Below, piece by piece: positions 24,727-33,475 of a DNA stretch of 38,496 bases. Origin of the DNA: an uncultured Collinsella sp. (lineage in GTDB: Bacteria; Actinomycetota; Coriobacteriia; Coriobacteriales; Coriobacteriaceae); NCBI GenBank assembly GCA_902496775.1, contig CABVCF010000007.1, positions 1 through 38,496 of the forward strand, given 5' to 3'. Position 1 is the stretch's first letter. Every line of letters begins with the position of its first letter. The notes beneath the pieces are model-generated. The model saw nothing but the letters and a program-made list of their open reading frames with translations, made no database searches and was not told the DNA's origin. A program made the translations under genes and the position numbers.

Positions 24727-25830
24727 TTGTCTACTAACGCCTCTGGCAGCCCTGTTCTGTCGCTGCTTATTCCCATTTACAATGTTCAGCGCTACCTTCG
24801 CGAGTGCCTCGATTCCGCCCTGGCGCAGTCGCTTAAGGATATTGAGATCATCTGCATTAACGACGGGTCGACCGACAACTCGCCGGCGATTATCCGCGAG
24901 TATATGGAGCGCGATAGGCGCGTCAAGATGATCGACAAGGCCAACAGCGGCTACGGCGACTCGATGAACCACGGTCTGGAGATGGCGCGTGGCAAGTACG
25001 TTGGCATCTTGGAGTCCGATGACTTTATGGCGCCCGACGCACTCGAAAAGCTTGTCTCGGCTGCCGATAGCAATAATGCCGACTTTGCGAAGGCGAACTT
25101 TGATTTCTACTGGTCTAAGCCCGAGGAGCGCCGTTCGCTGCACGAGATGTTTAAAGCCAAGGACTGTTGCAAGCCGGTGCACCCGAGCGATACGACGCAG
25201 TTCTTTAAGCAAAAGCCGTCGATTTGGTCGGCCGTGTACCGTCGCGATTTTCTTGAGCGCAACGGCATTAAGTTCCTGCCGACTCCGGGGGCATCCTTTC
25301 AGGACACGTCATTCGCCTTTAAGGTGATCGCGTGCGCCGATAAGGCTGTTTACCTGCATGATGCCGTGTTGTCGTATCGCCAGGACAACGAGAATTCCTC
25401 GGTCAATTCTTCGGCTAAGGTCTTTTGCGTCAATACCGAGTATGCCGAGATTGAGCGTTGGATTCGAGAGGATTATGCCCGCGACCACGCAAGTGATGAC
25501 GCCGCGCGCATGCTCAAGTTCAATCAGCTCATTAAGTACGATTCGTACATGTGGAACTACGTGCGCCTGGCGCCTAAGTTCTATAAGGAGTTCCTGGTTC
25601 AGATGGCCGAGGAATTTCAGGCGGCCTTGGACGCCGGGGACTTTTCGCTTGACGACCTCAAGCCGTGGAAGCGCGCGAACCTCGCTGCCATCCTCAAAGA
25701 TCCTGAGGGCTGGGTTGACGAACATCCGAGTTTTGCGACGGATGGTGCATTGGGGCGTGCTAAGTATTACGCCTCGGTTGGAGGCCCGGGCGTGGTCGCC
25801 GCCTTCCTCATCGAATCGCTGAGGGGGTAG
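24727..25830 (+). CDS. Family 2 glycosyltransferase
   Basis: The 367-aa product has a classic GT2 N-terminus (LSLLIPIYNVQRYL, ICINDGSTDNS, KANSGYGDSMNHGLEMARG) and the metal site ESDDF. It is a close paralogue of the 26952 product: the first 120 residues are largely superimposable. The start is TTG at 24727, directly behind AAGGAG; no ATG fits as well. The C-terminal half (after ~210) is specific to this pair and probably binds the acceptor. The next gene starts 6 bp after its stop. It is probably a sugar transferase for a surface glycan; donor and acceptor are unknown. Confidence 0.9.
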   Translation: MSTNASGSPVLSLLIPIYNVQRYLRECLDSALAQSLKDIEIICINDGSTDNSPAIIREYMERDRRVKMIDKANSGYGDSMNHGLEMARGKYVGILESDDFMAPDALEKLVSAADSNNADFAKANFDFYWSKPEERRSLHEMFKAKDCCKPVHPSDTTQFFKQKPSIWSAVYRRDFLERNGIKFLPTPGASFQDTSFAFKVIACADKAVYLHDAVLSYRQDNENSSVNSSAKVFCVNTEYAEIERWIREDYARDHASDDAARMLKFNQLIKYDSYMWNYVRLAPKFYKEFLVQMAEEFQAALDAGDFSLDDLKPWKRANLAAILKDPEGWVDEHPSFATDGALGRAKYYASVGGPGVVAAFLIESLRG

Positions 25831-25836
25831 GTCGGC

Positions 25837-26877
25837 ATGGGAGAGGCCTCGTGTCCTAAAGCTACGATTGTCGTCCCCGTTTACAACTCTGCGCGCTCCA
25901 TTCAGCGATGCGTCGATTCGCTGTTGGCTCAGTCCGAGCGCTCGATTCAGGTTGTCTGCGTTAACGACGGTTCGACCGATGATTCGTTGAACGTGTTGCG
26001 CCGGATCGCGCAGGCCGACGATCGTGTATTGGTGATTGACCAGGAAAACGCGGGCGTCTCGTGTGCTCGAAATGCCGGAATCGATGCCGCCGAGGGCGAG
26101 ACCGTCTTTTTTGTGGACGCCGACGATTACATCGATGCCCAGACGGTCGAGCGCGTGCTGCATGCCATGGAGTCTGCAGATGCCGAGGCCGCCGTTTTTG
26201 GCGGCGTCTGTGAACCTGCCGATGATGCCCCCAAACGCGTCCAGCAACTCATGAGCCCCAAAGCTGGCACCTTCGGCGCCCGTGATCCCCAACTGCTGTT
26301 CCATTCGAATGCGCAGCCCTATGCCTGCCGCGCGGCTTTTTCGCGCGAGCTGCTCAATCGCGAAGGTATTCGCTTCGCCCCCGGCTTGGCTTTGGGTGAG
26401 GACGTCGTCTTCCAATTTGCGGCTTATGCGCTTGCCCACAAGACCGTCGTCATGCCGGACAAGTTCTACCACTACGTGATGGAGAGCGAATCGGCGACGC
26501 ACGAGTTCAACAGTGCCGAGGCTCGCGCCAAAAAGCTTGACGCCCACATGAGGATGCTCGAGGAGGTCTTGGAGGACTGGGCGGGCTACGGTCTTATGGA
26601 CCTGTGTCCCGGCGAGCTGATCACCTGGTTCCTGGACCTTATCGTGTTTGATTTGGCGCGCTTAGATTCCGATGACTTCCATCGCGTGACGGCTCGCGTC
26701 AACATGGACCTCACGACGTTTTTGGGAACGGAGTGGGCGGATATGCCTGCTAAGGGCGCCGTTCGCCGTGTTGCCCACAAGCTCGTTGCGGCGACCTCGG
26801 GCGTTTCGATGGCAGATGCCACGCTGTTCTATCTTTCGACTCGCGGTCTCAAAGCCTGCCTGGAGCGCTTTGTATAA
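25837..26877 (+). CDS. Family 2 glycosyltransferase
   Basis: The 346-aa product starts with ATIVVPVYNSARSIQRC, contains VCVNDGSTDDS and NAGVSCARNAGI, and has the metal site DADDY. Further on, GLALGEDVVFQF matches the conserved catalytic ED segment of capsule-type GT2 enzymes. It differs clearly from its two neighbours, which resemble each other, so it probably makes a different linkage. It follows the 24727 gene by 6 bp, with the ribosome site overlapping the end of that gene. Confidence 0.9.
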   Translation: MGEASCPKATIVVPVYNSARSIQRCVDSLLAQSERSIQVVCVNDGSTDDSLNVLRRIAQADDRVLVIDQENAGVSCARNAGIDAAEGETVFFVDADDYIDAQTVERVLHAMESADAEAAVFGGVCEPADDAPKRVQQLMSPKAGTFGARDPQLLFHSNAQPYACRAAFSRELLNREGIRFAPGLALGEDVVFQFAAYALAHKTVVMPDKFYHYVMESESATHEFNSAEARAKKLDAHMRMLEEVLEDWAGYGLMDLCPGELITWFLDLIVFDLARLDSDDFHRVTARVNMDLTTFLGTEWADMPAKGAVRRVAHKLVAATSGVSMADATLFYLSTRGLKACLERFV

Positions 26878-26951
26878 TTCCAAGCGCTGCCGCCCGCCGC
26901 AACCCGGCTGCTAAAATAACCCTGTTACACGCTATTCAACAGGAGGTTCTC

Positions 26952-28070
26952 TTGCAGAACTCTGATACCCCTAAAGTTTCGCTGCTTGTCCCCATTTGCA
27001 ATGTCGAGCGCTATCTGCGCGTGTGCCTCGATTCCGCCGTGGCGCAGACGCTCAATGACATCGAGATCATCTGCATCAACGACGGCTCCACCGATAGCTC
27101 GCCGGATATCATCCGCGAGTACATGGAGCACGACCCCCGTGTAAAGATGATCGACAAGGCCAACAGCGGCTACGGCGACTCGATGAACCGTGGCCTGGAG
27201 ATGGCGCGCGGTGAGTACGTGGGCATCCTTGAGTCCGACGACTTTATGTTTGAGGATTCGCTTCAAAAGCTGGTCGCCAAGGCCGATGCTGAGCATGCCG
27301 ATGCGGTAAAGGGCGACTTTTATCTGTATTGGTCCACGCCCAGCGAGCGACGTGAGCTGTTTGGGATTATCGACGAGCATATGACGGGCGCCGCGTATCG
27401 CCCCGTCGATCGCCCGGGCATCTTCTACCGCAAACCTTCCATTTGGTCGGCTATCTATCGGCGCGCGTTCCTCAACGACAATCAGATTCGCTTCCTTCCC
27501 ACGCCGGGTGCTTCGTATCAGGATGCGGGTTTTAACTTTAAGGTCTGGGCATGCGCCGAGCGTGCTGCGTTTATCGCGGACCCCATTTTGTGCTATCGCC
27601 AAGACAACGAGAAGAGCTCCGTTAATTCGCCCAACAAGGTATTTTGCGTGTGCGACGAATACGCCGAGATGCAGCGCTTTTTGGATGAACGCCCCGAGCT
27701 TAAGGCTCAGCTTCAGGGTATTTTAATGCGCATGAAGGTCGATACGTACCGTTGGAATGATGAGCGCCTGGTCGATGAACTGCGCGAGCAGTTTTGGAAG
27801 AAAGCCTCGTCCGAGCTCAAGGCCGACTGGGATGCCGGTCGCTTTGATCTGTCGCTGTTTGATCCGCGTGACGAGACCGACTTGCGCCTGATGGTCAAGT
27901 CGCCCCGCGCCTATATCGATTCGCGCTTTGACTTTAAGAAGCCGGGCAAGCTCAATACGTTTAAGCATTACTTTAAGATTGGCGGCCTACCGCTGGTCTG
28001 GCGCGTGCTGATGTATCAGCGCACCTACGGCGACAACCCGCACCCTGACGACGTTCCGGCAGCACAGTAG
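26952..28070 (+). CDS. Family 2 glycosyltransferase, paralogue of the 24727 gene
   Basis: The 372-aa product repeats the 24727 architecture: VSLLVPICNVERYL, ICINDGSTDSSPDIIREYME, KANSGYGDSMN and ESDDF. The two genes have diverged in the acceptor half. The start is TTG at 26952 behind AGGAGG, the same unusual start codon as its paralogue. A 74-bp gap precedes it, larger than the others in the array, and may hold an internal promoter (TAAAAT near 26912). It probably arose by tandem duplication and specialisation. Confidence 0.9.
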   Translation: MQNSDTPKVSLLVPICNVERYLRVCLDSAVAQTLNDIEIICINDGSTDSSPDIIREYMEHDPRVKMIDKANSGYGDSMNRGLEMARGEYVGILESDDFMFEDSLQKLVAKADAEHADAVKGDFYLYWSTPSERRELFGIIDEHMTGAAYRPVDRPGIFYRKPSIWSAIYRRAFLNDNQIRFLPTPGASYQDAGFNFKVWACAERAAFIADPILCYRQDNEKSSVNSPNKVFCVCDEYAEMQRFLDERPELKAQLQGILMRMKVDTYRWNDERLVDELREQFWKKASSELKADWDAGRFDLSLFDPRDETDLRLMVKSPRAYIDSRFDFKKPGKLNTFKHYFKIGGLPLVWRVLMYQRTYGDNPHPDDVPAAQ

Positions 28071-28082
28071 GAGCGAGTGACT

Positions 28083-29150
28083 ATGGCTACCCCCAAGATT
28101 TCTGTTGTCGTTCCCATCTACAAAGTGGAGGAGTGCCTGGCCTGGTGCCTGGACTCCCTGCTTGCGCAGGACATGCCCGATTGGGAAGGCGTGTTAGTCA
28201 ACGATGGCTCGCCGGACGGTTCACGCGATATTGCGGCTGCCTATTGCGAAAAGGATGCGCGCTTTACGCTGGTCGATAAGGAGAACGGCGGCCTGTCGAG
28301 TGCACGTAATGCAGGCATCGCCGCATCCACGGCGCCTATCGTCGCGTTTTTGGATTCCGACGACCGGTTTACGCCCGATGCATGCCGCGTGATCGTCGAA
28401 ACCTTTGAGCGCGAGGACTGCGACGTTTTGACCTTTGGCGCGAATCCGTATCCGCTGGAGGCGGGGTATCCGTGGCTTAACTATGTGCTGAGCCCGCGTG
28501 ATGTGTCGTTTGAAGGCTATTGCTCTGACCTGCTGTTTAAGGAAGCTTCTCGCCCCTTTGCATGGCGCACCGCCTGCAAGCGTGAGTTTTTGCTGGGCAA
28601 CGGGATCGTGTTCGACGAAACCGTCAAGTATGGCGAGGACCAGGTTTTCGACTTTGCCGTGTACGGTCGTTCGCACAAGACCGCGCTTATCTCGAACAAG
28701 CTGTACGATTACCGTGTGGCGCGCAAGGGTTCGCTCATGGATACCATGCGCTATGACGACGAGACGCGTCTGCTGGAGCATGTGAAGATTTACTCCGCTG
28801 TGCTGGCTGACTGGCAGCGCGACGGTCTCGATGTCCAGTATGCCGATGACCTGGCGTACTTCCTATGCGACCTGGTGCTGTACGATGCGCTCAGGTTGCT
28901 GGGTTCGGATTGCGGCAAGGTGTTTGCTGCCGTTGCCACGGCACTTGCCGGTTCTGCCGTGGGCAGCGATGCTGCGCTCGCACAATGCGCTCCTTCTGTT
29001 GCTGCCATGGTGCGTACGGCGCTTACCAGCAAGGCCCCCAATGCCCGTGGGTGCAAAAAGCTCATGTTCGATTACGACGTCTTGAGGTTTGGGCGCCTGG
29101 GTGCTTGCAAACGCATGGCAGCGAACGCCTTGGGAAAGCGAGAAGTGTAG
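28083..29150 (+). CDS. Family 2 glycosyltransferase
   Basis: The 355-aa product has ISVVVPIYKVEECL, VLVNDGSPDGS, ENGGLSSARNAGI, the metal site DSDDR, and YGEDQVFDFAVYGRS late in the catalytic domain, all typical of GT2 enzymes of cell-surface glycan clusters. ATG 28083 is chosen because AGGAG lies at the normal distance; an in-frame GTG at 28077 is only 3 nt from it. The stop codon directly abuts the ATG of the next gene, so the two are translationally linked. Confidence 0.9.
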   Translation: MATPKISVVVPIYKVEECLAWCLDSLLAQDMPDWEGVLVNDGSPDGSRDIAAAYCEKDARFTLVDKENGGLSSARNAGIAASTAPIVAFLDSDDRFTPDACRVIVETFEREDCDVLTFGANPYPLEAGYPWLNYVLSPRDVSFEGYCSDLLFKEASRPFAWRTACKREFLLGNGIVFDETVKYGEDQVFDFAVYGRSHKTALISNKLYDYRVARKGSLMDTMRYDDETRLLEHVKIYSAVLADWQRDGLDVQYADDLAYFLCDLVLYDALRLLGSDCGKVFAAVATALAGSAVGSDAALAQCAPSVAAMVRTALTSKAPNARGCKKLMFDYDVLRFGRLGACKRMAANALGKREV

Positions 29151-31637
29151 ATGAGTATCAAGCGTTTGGCACTTTGCCGCAGTCAGGGCCGTCTTTTTGT
29201 GCTGCTTCGTTTTGCCGGTCAGGATGTCGCCGCGCTTATTGAGCGGGAGGGTTCTCAAGCGTTTGTCCATGCGACGACGAGCGGTTCTCGTGTGCCGTCG
29301 CTGGTGCTCCCGGTCGATCATGGCCGTGTGCTGGCGCTTTGCCCTTCCGTTTCCGATTACGAGCACGAGCTCGCCGTCTTGGTGCTTCCGTTTTTGGATG
29401 GTACGTCGATGGATGTCGTTTTTGCATCCGGTGGTCAAAGGTTGGGCGCCATTCGTCTCGATAGCTGCGTGGCCAAGCTGGAATCCAAGATTAACTACAA
29501 AGCAAAGCCTGCGCTGTGCGCGCTTATCCGCGATGCGCAGCGTGGCGAATGCTGCGGTCGCTACGAGATCGATGCCATTCGTTATTTGCCGACAGACGCC
29601 GGCGCGGTGTGGCGCTTTGAGGTCAAGTGGGCGGGAGACCCCCAGTGCGCCCCTGAGCTCCAGATCTTCGATACGCATATGAATGCCATCGATGCTACCG
29701 TGCATGTGTTTGAATCGCAGGTCGATGTGCCGCAGCAGAACGGATGCCACGTCAATAAAACGTATCTGAGCGTTGAGATGCCTCAGGTTATACGAGATTT
29801 TGTCGCGATTGCGAGCGATCCCACGGAGCAGATTCAGAGTGGTTTTTGCGCCATGGATGGTCGCCTGTACAACGGCATGGTCGACGACAGCTGGAACCGC
29901 ATGAAGGATGCGCGTGCAGACGACGCAGCTTATCGACGTTGGTTTGAGCAGCATCGCGCAAAGCCGGGCGATTTGGCGTGCCAGCGTGTCGCTTCGGTGG
30001 CTTTTGCCTATAGACCACTCGTGAGCATTGTGGTGCCGTGCTACAAGACTGATCGGGTCTACCTGCGCGAGCTGCTGGACTCGGTGCTAGCTCAGAGCTA
30101 TGACAACTGGGAATTGCTGCTTATGGATGCCTCGCCCGAATGGGATGCGGTGGCCAATCTTGCAGCAAGTGCCAACGACGAGCGCGTTCGTCGCATCGAG
30201 CTGCCCGGCAACGGCGGCATTGTGGTCAACACCAACGCAGGTATCGAGCAAGCGACGGGCGACTACATCGCGTTCTTGGACCATGACGACATCCTGGAAC
30301 CGGACGCGTTGTTCCACTATGTTGCCGCGCTGAACAAGGCTGCCGAGGACGAGCGTCCCCAGGTCTTGTTCTGCGACGAGGACATGTTTCAGAAAACGGG
30401 GGAGTGGGGCCAGCCGGTCTTTAAGACCAAGCTCAACGTCGACCTGCTCTATAGCCATAACTGCGTGACGCATTTCCTGATGGTGGAGAAGGCGCTCATC
30501 GATCACATTGGTATGTCCCCAGAAGACGTTGCGGGCGCCCAGGACTACGACTTGACGCTTCGCTGCCTTGCGGCCGGCGCGCGCTTTGAGCACGTTGCTC
30601 ACGTGTTGTATCACTGGCGCGTGCACCCCGGTTCCACCGCCGACGGTTCTGCCGATAGCAAGCCGTATGCTATTGAAGCTGGGCGCCTTGCGCTGCAGCG
30701 CCACTTTAACGCGCTGGGCATTTGCGGAACAGTCGAGGAGACCGAGACGCCGTTTGTCTATCGCATGCGCTATGCGCTGCCGGAGCCTGCGCCGCTGGTG
30801 AGCATTGTGATCCCCACCAAGGATCACGTTGAGACGCTCGATGCCTGTGTGACGTCGATCGCCCAGAAAGCCACGTATGCCAACTACGAGATCGTCTTGG
30901 TGGAGAACAACAGTGAAGCCCCGGAGACGTTTGCGTATTACGAAACCCTGTCAGAGCGCGTGGCTGCGGCATCCGAAGGCAAGGGCATCGCGCGCGTTGT
31001 GTACTGGCCGGGAGAGTTTAATTATTCGAAAATCATTAACTTTGGCGTTGAGCATGCCAAGGGCGATTACCTGCTGCTGCTTAATAACGATACCGAGGTC
31101 ATAAGTCCCAACTTTATAGAAGAGATGATGGGATATCTGCAGCGTCCCGATGCGGGCGTGGTGGGCGCCAAACTCTACTTTGCCGATCATCTGGTGCAGC
31201 ATGCCGGCATTTTGGTTGGCGTGCGTGGTGCACTTGCCCACGCCAACCAGGACTTCTCGGCAAAGCGCGAGGGCTATCTTGCCCGTGCCGTGCGCCCGGG
31301 CAACTTTAGCGCCGTAACGGGTGCCTGCCAGATGGTGCGACGCGGCGTATTTGTGCGCGTCGGCGGCTACAACGAGGAATTCGCCGTTGGCTTTAACGAC
31401 GCAGACTTTTGCCTGCGCGTATGGGAGGCGGGCTACCGCACCATCTATACGCCCTACGCCGAGCTGTATCACTATGAGTTCACCTCGCGCGGCAGGGAAG
31501 AGGCCAACGAGGAAAAACTGCGCCGCTGGAAGCGCGAGCAAGCGCTGTTCACGCAGCGCTGGCCTGAGTTCTTCCTCGATGGCGACCCGTGGCTCGGACC
31601 AAACCTATCCTCCGACAGTGAGTACTTCTCGTTTTAG
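29151..31637 (+). CDS. Large protein with two tandem family 2 glycosyltransferase domains
   Basis: The 828-aa product has three parts. Residues 1-~285 form a non-catalytic, probably beta-rich region I cannot name. From ~288 there is a first GT-A domain (LVSIVVPCYKTD, NGGIVVNTNAGI, metal site DHDDI, then LFCDEDMF). From ~547 there is a second (LVSIVIPTKDHVETL, VENNSE, NNDTE, and GFNDADFCLRVWEAGYRT). This resembles the O-antigen/rhamnan-type double transferases that add two sugars in turn. Its stop overlaps the stop of the convergent ATPase gene. Its last 215 bp recur, about 85% identical, at 34511-34725. Confidence 0.88.
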   Translation: MSIKRLALCRSQGRLFVLLRFAGQDVAALIEREGSQAFVHATTSGSRVPSLVLPVDHGRVLALCPSVSDYEHELAVLVLPFLDGTSMDVVFASGGQRLGAIRLDSCVAKLESKINYKAKPALCALIRDAQRGECCGRYEIDAIRYLPTDAGAVWRFEVKWAGDPQCAPELQIFDTHMNAIDATVHVFESQVDVPQQNGCHVNKTYLSVEMPQVIRDFVAIASDPTEQIQSGFCAMDGRLYNGMVDDSWNRMKDARADDAAYRRWFEQHRAKPGDLACQRVASVAFAYRPLVSIVVPCYKTDRVYLRELLDSVLAQSYDNWELLLMDASPEWDAVANLAASANDERVRRIELPGNGGIVVNTNAGIEQATGDYIAFLDHDDILEPDALFHYVAALNKAAEDERPQVLFCDEDMFQKTGEWGQPVFKTKLNVDLLYSHNCVTHFLMVEKALIDHIGMSPEDVAGAQDYDLTLRCLAAGARFEHVAHVLYHWRVHPGSTADGSADSKPYAIEAGRLALQRHFNALGICGTVEETETPFVYRMRYALPEPAPLVSIVIPTKDHVETLDACVTSIAQKATYANYEIVLVENNSEAPETFAYYETLSERVAAASEGKGIARVVYWPGEFNYSKIINFGVEHAKGDYLLLLNNDTEVISPNFIEEMMGYLQRPDAGVVGAKLYFADHLVQHAGILVGVRGALAHANQDFSAKREGYLARAVRPGNFSAVTGACQMVRRGVFVRVGGYNEEFAVGFNDADFCLRVWEAGYRTIYTPYAELYHYEFTSRGREEANEEKLRRWKREQALFTQRWPEFFLDGDPWLGPNLSSDSEYFSF
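31423..31637 (+). repeat. 3' end of the double-transferase gene, copy A of a direct repeat
   Basis: These 215 bp match 34511-34725 without gaps, with about 31 mismatches by hand count. Most differences are silent third-position changes. The pair brackets the DUF4869/ATPase and PBECR4 locus. Confidence 0.85.
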
Positions 31638-32611
31638 TGCGACGTAATGCCAAGTTCCGGCAAAGTATCCTCAAGAGCTGCAAAGGCGGTGGGGTTCAAG
31701 TACTCCTCGTTCAAGCAGCTCTTGTCATATCGAAAACGTGTGTCTCGTGAGCATTCGATGAGTTCTGCAGTAAAGAACCTCTCCCAGCTAAAGAACTTTG
31801 AGCTTTCGATATGTTCGGCGGGGTTAAGCAGCATGTCCTTAATGTGTTTGCTGTTGAATAATCCCGACTTTAACACGAGCCATTCAAACGATTCCGGTAG
31901 GAATAGCTTGATGTTCTTTCGGCGCAATAGAGCAGCTGCTTCCGCAATTTCTGGTCCAAAGGCGGCGCCGTCGGCAATCACGAGGATGTCGTTTTCCGGT
32001 GCGTCCATAATGCAGTTGCAAATATTTGATTTTCCTCCCGCGCTGATGCACTTAATGCTGCTCTTTTTGCATAGCAAACTGAAGAATTCGTAGCCCGAAT
32101 TTGTGTCCTCGACGATGACAAGCTCGGGCCTCTCGCCTCTAAATTCAGTATCATCGTAAATACGATATGTAGAGGTGTAGACACGAGAGTAAACGGGATA
32201 CTTCGTTGTGGTTCGGTTGGTGTTCTTAAGACCGTAGATTTCATCAACGCTATAGGGCAGTTGGCGCAGTGACTCTCTGGCGACGATTACGTAGTAGTTT
32301 GAGCTACGTTTTGCTTCATGGGCAAATTCTCTTGATCGAACAAAAGTATTGCCCTCATCAATAAAAACAATACTGCTGGAAATCTCTTGGAGATCTCTGC
32401 GCCAATATTTTCCAGATATTGTTTTACAGGGCACTTTGCAACTTACTGTTACGCCGCTTTGTGCCCCAAGCTCTTCGTGGGCTGCCACCATATCAAGCAG
32501 AGTTGTCTTCCCTGTAGCACTGTTTCCTTGGATGATGGTCAGATTTCTATTGATGGTCAGTTTAAACTGAACACGGTTATTTTGAATAATTACCTTGTAT
32601 GATCCGCGCAT
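31634..32611 (-). CDS. Small ATPase with TOPRIM-like C-terminal domain
   Basis: The 325-aa product has an N-terminal P-loop domain: Walker A GNSATGKTT (29-37) and Walker B SIVFIDEG (80-87). It is too short to hold the coiled-coil arms of full SMC/RecF proteins, and no clear ABC signature is seen. The C-terminal half resembles a TOPRIM-like fold: LVIVEDTNSG with E168, then ISAGGKSN (189-196), then ILVIADGAAFG with D214. The second acidic residue of the usual DxD is Gly-Ala here. The order ATPase-TOPRIM recalls OLD-family nucleases in miniature, so nucleic-acid cleavage is a plausible guess. It is second in an operon with the DUF4869 gene (TGATG overlap). Codon use is visibly AT-richer than that of the transferase genes it abuts. 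Confidence 0.72.
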   Translation of the reverse strand: MRGSYKVIIQNNRVQFKLTINRNLTIIQGNSATGKTTLLDMVAAHEELGAQSGVTVSCKVPCKTISGKYWRRDLQEISSSIVFIDEGNTFVRSREFAHEAKRSSNYYVIVARESLRQLPYSVDEIYGLKNTNRTTTKYPVYSRVYTSTYRIYDDTEFRGERPELVIVEDTNSGYEFFSLLCKKSSIKCISAGGKSNICNCIMDAPENDILVIADGAAFGPEIAEAAALLRRKNIKLFLPESFEWLVLKSGLFNSKHIKDMLLNPAEHIESSKFFSWERFFTAELIECSRDTRFRYDKSCLNEEYLNPTAFAALEDTLPELGITSH

Positions 32612-33060
32612 CAGGAGTTCTCCCTAAGGCATTTTCCAGCTATGGGGACAAGGTCAAACATCGTGTGAACGACATCGCCTGTGTTCGCAATGACAGCCGT
32701 GAATTTGCCGTTTCCAAAATCCATTAAATGGTAGAGATTGATTGCTAAATCCTTTTGCGCGGCGATCCGCAGAATCCAGTAGGCGCAATTATCACCGCAA
32801 TTTGAGGCGTTATATACGTTCTCCGGCATAAAGTACATAAGCAGCAGTGTTTTGGTGCCGCTGGATAGTTTTTCGGGAGGAATGATACCTAGAATCTTGG
32901 TATCGATTGCATTGGGGCCTACCACGGTGCCTTTGTCGATGGATTTTATGACCCTTTGAGCAAAGGCATCTTGAAACCACTGGGGCGAATAGACGTTATC
33001 GAAGTAAACCGACGTGTTGTAGATAACGTTTTCCATATCACCATAGTGAATTGTTAGCAC
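32611..33060 (-). CDS. DUF4869 family protein
   Basis: The 149-aa product matches my memory of the DUF4869 family: an N-terminus of the LTIHYGD type, IYNTSVYFDNVY, then VVGPNAIDTKILGIIPPEKLSSGTK in part, CGDNCAYWILRIA with two Cys, and NLYHLMDFG. No function is known. I place the start at GTG 33060, because AAGGAG lies 6 nt upstream and the family begins at the LTI-YGD strand; an ATG at 33090 would add ten unrelated residues. Its stop overlaps the ATG of the ATPase gene, so the two are made together. Size and pairing would fit a sensor, antitoxin or regulator of the ATPase. Confidence 0.75.
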   Translation of the reverse strand: MLTIHYGDMENVIYNTSVYFDNVYSPQWFQDAFAQRVIKSIDKGTVVGPNAIDTKILGIIPPEKLSSGTKTLLLMYFMPENVYNASNCGDNCAYWILRIAAQKDLAINLYHLMDFGNGKFTAVIANTGDVVHTMFDLVPIAGKCLRENS

Positions 33061-33102
33061 GTTAGCTCCTTCGGCTTGCTGATTTGGCATTTAGTGAGAT
33101 TG

Positions 33103-33131
33103 ATTATATCGCAGCACATGAGGCGGGCGTT
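33103..33131 (-). promoter_or_regulatory. Possible promoter of the DUF4869-ATPase operon
   Basis: On the minus strand a perfect TATAAT (33103-33108) sits about 40 bp upstream of the GTG start. The -35 position (AACGCC) is poor and overlaps a GCGGGC/GCCCGC hairpin (33123-33141), which could be an operator. Confidence 0.4.
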
Positions 33132-33198
33132 ATCGGCCCGCGGTAGATGTGATTGATGACCAAGGTTTGAATTTAATTTGACCATGCCCGTGCGTAGC

Positions 33199-33227
33199 TT
33201 GCTTTAGTGGCTTGAGTTATAGATAAT
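33199..33227 (+). promoter_or_regulatory. Promoter of the structured RNA / PBECR4 unit
   Basis: TTGCTT (33199-33204) and GATAAT (33222-33227) are 17 bp apart, predicting a start near 33234. It faces away from the DUF4869 promoter in the same intergenic region. Confidence 0.55.
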
Positions 33228-33233
33228 AATCTT

Positions 33234-33464
33234 GAGCTAAGCTCCGTGTGGCGGCACGTAAAAGCTGTACTGTGCTTGGGCAGGTAAAAAGTCCAAGACG
33301 ATTAGATATCCGAGAGGATATCGAGCCCGCACCGGGGAGATAAGGTGAGTCCGCGCCGGGGACTATAATTCCGGCGACAACTAGGTTTCCGTGAGGATGC
33401 CGCGGCTGACAGCCAGCAGAAAACCGCCTCTTTGATTATCAGCCGGGTTATCCCGGCTTTTTTG
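33234..33464 (+). ncRNA. Candidate structured, repeat-bearing RNA upstream of the nuclease gene
   Basis: About 230 nt without a convincing reading frame lie between a promoter and a strong terminator. Hairpins: GATATCC-GAGA-GGATATC (33305-33322, GNRA loop), GGTTTCC-GTGA-GGATGCC (33384-33401, GNRA loop, one mismatch), CTTGG/CCAAG around 33276-33297, and GGCT/AGCC (33404-33414). Direct repeats: GCACGTAAAA/GCAGGTAAAA (33254, 33280), CCGCACCGGGGA/CCGCGCCGGGGA (33327, 33351), and TCCGAGAGGAT/TCCGTGAGGAT (33309, 33388). The sequence ends at the terminator 33441-33463, and the nuclease gene begins 12 nt later. This mirrors type III toxin-antitoxin loci. I do not recognise a named RNA family. Transcription is inferred, not shown. 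Confidence 0.6.
33441..33463 (+). terminator. Terminator between the structured RNA and the PBECR4 gene
   Basis: AGCCGGG-TTAT-CCCGGCT is a perfect 7-bp stem followed by six T. It ends 12 nt before the nuclease start codon, so the nuclease would be expressed only by read-through. Confidence 0.88.
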
Positions 33465-33475
33465 ATTGGGGCAGT

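Noticed and set aside
33254..33398. Repeats considered as a CRISPR array
   Set aside because: Only two copies of each, 10-12 nt long, imperfect and unevenly spaced, and no cas genes are nearby.
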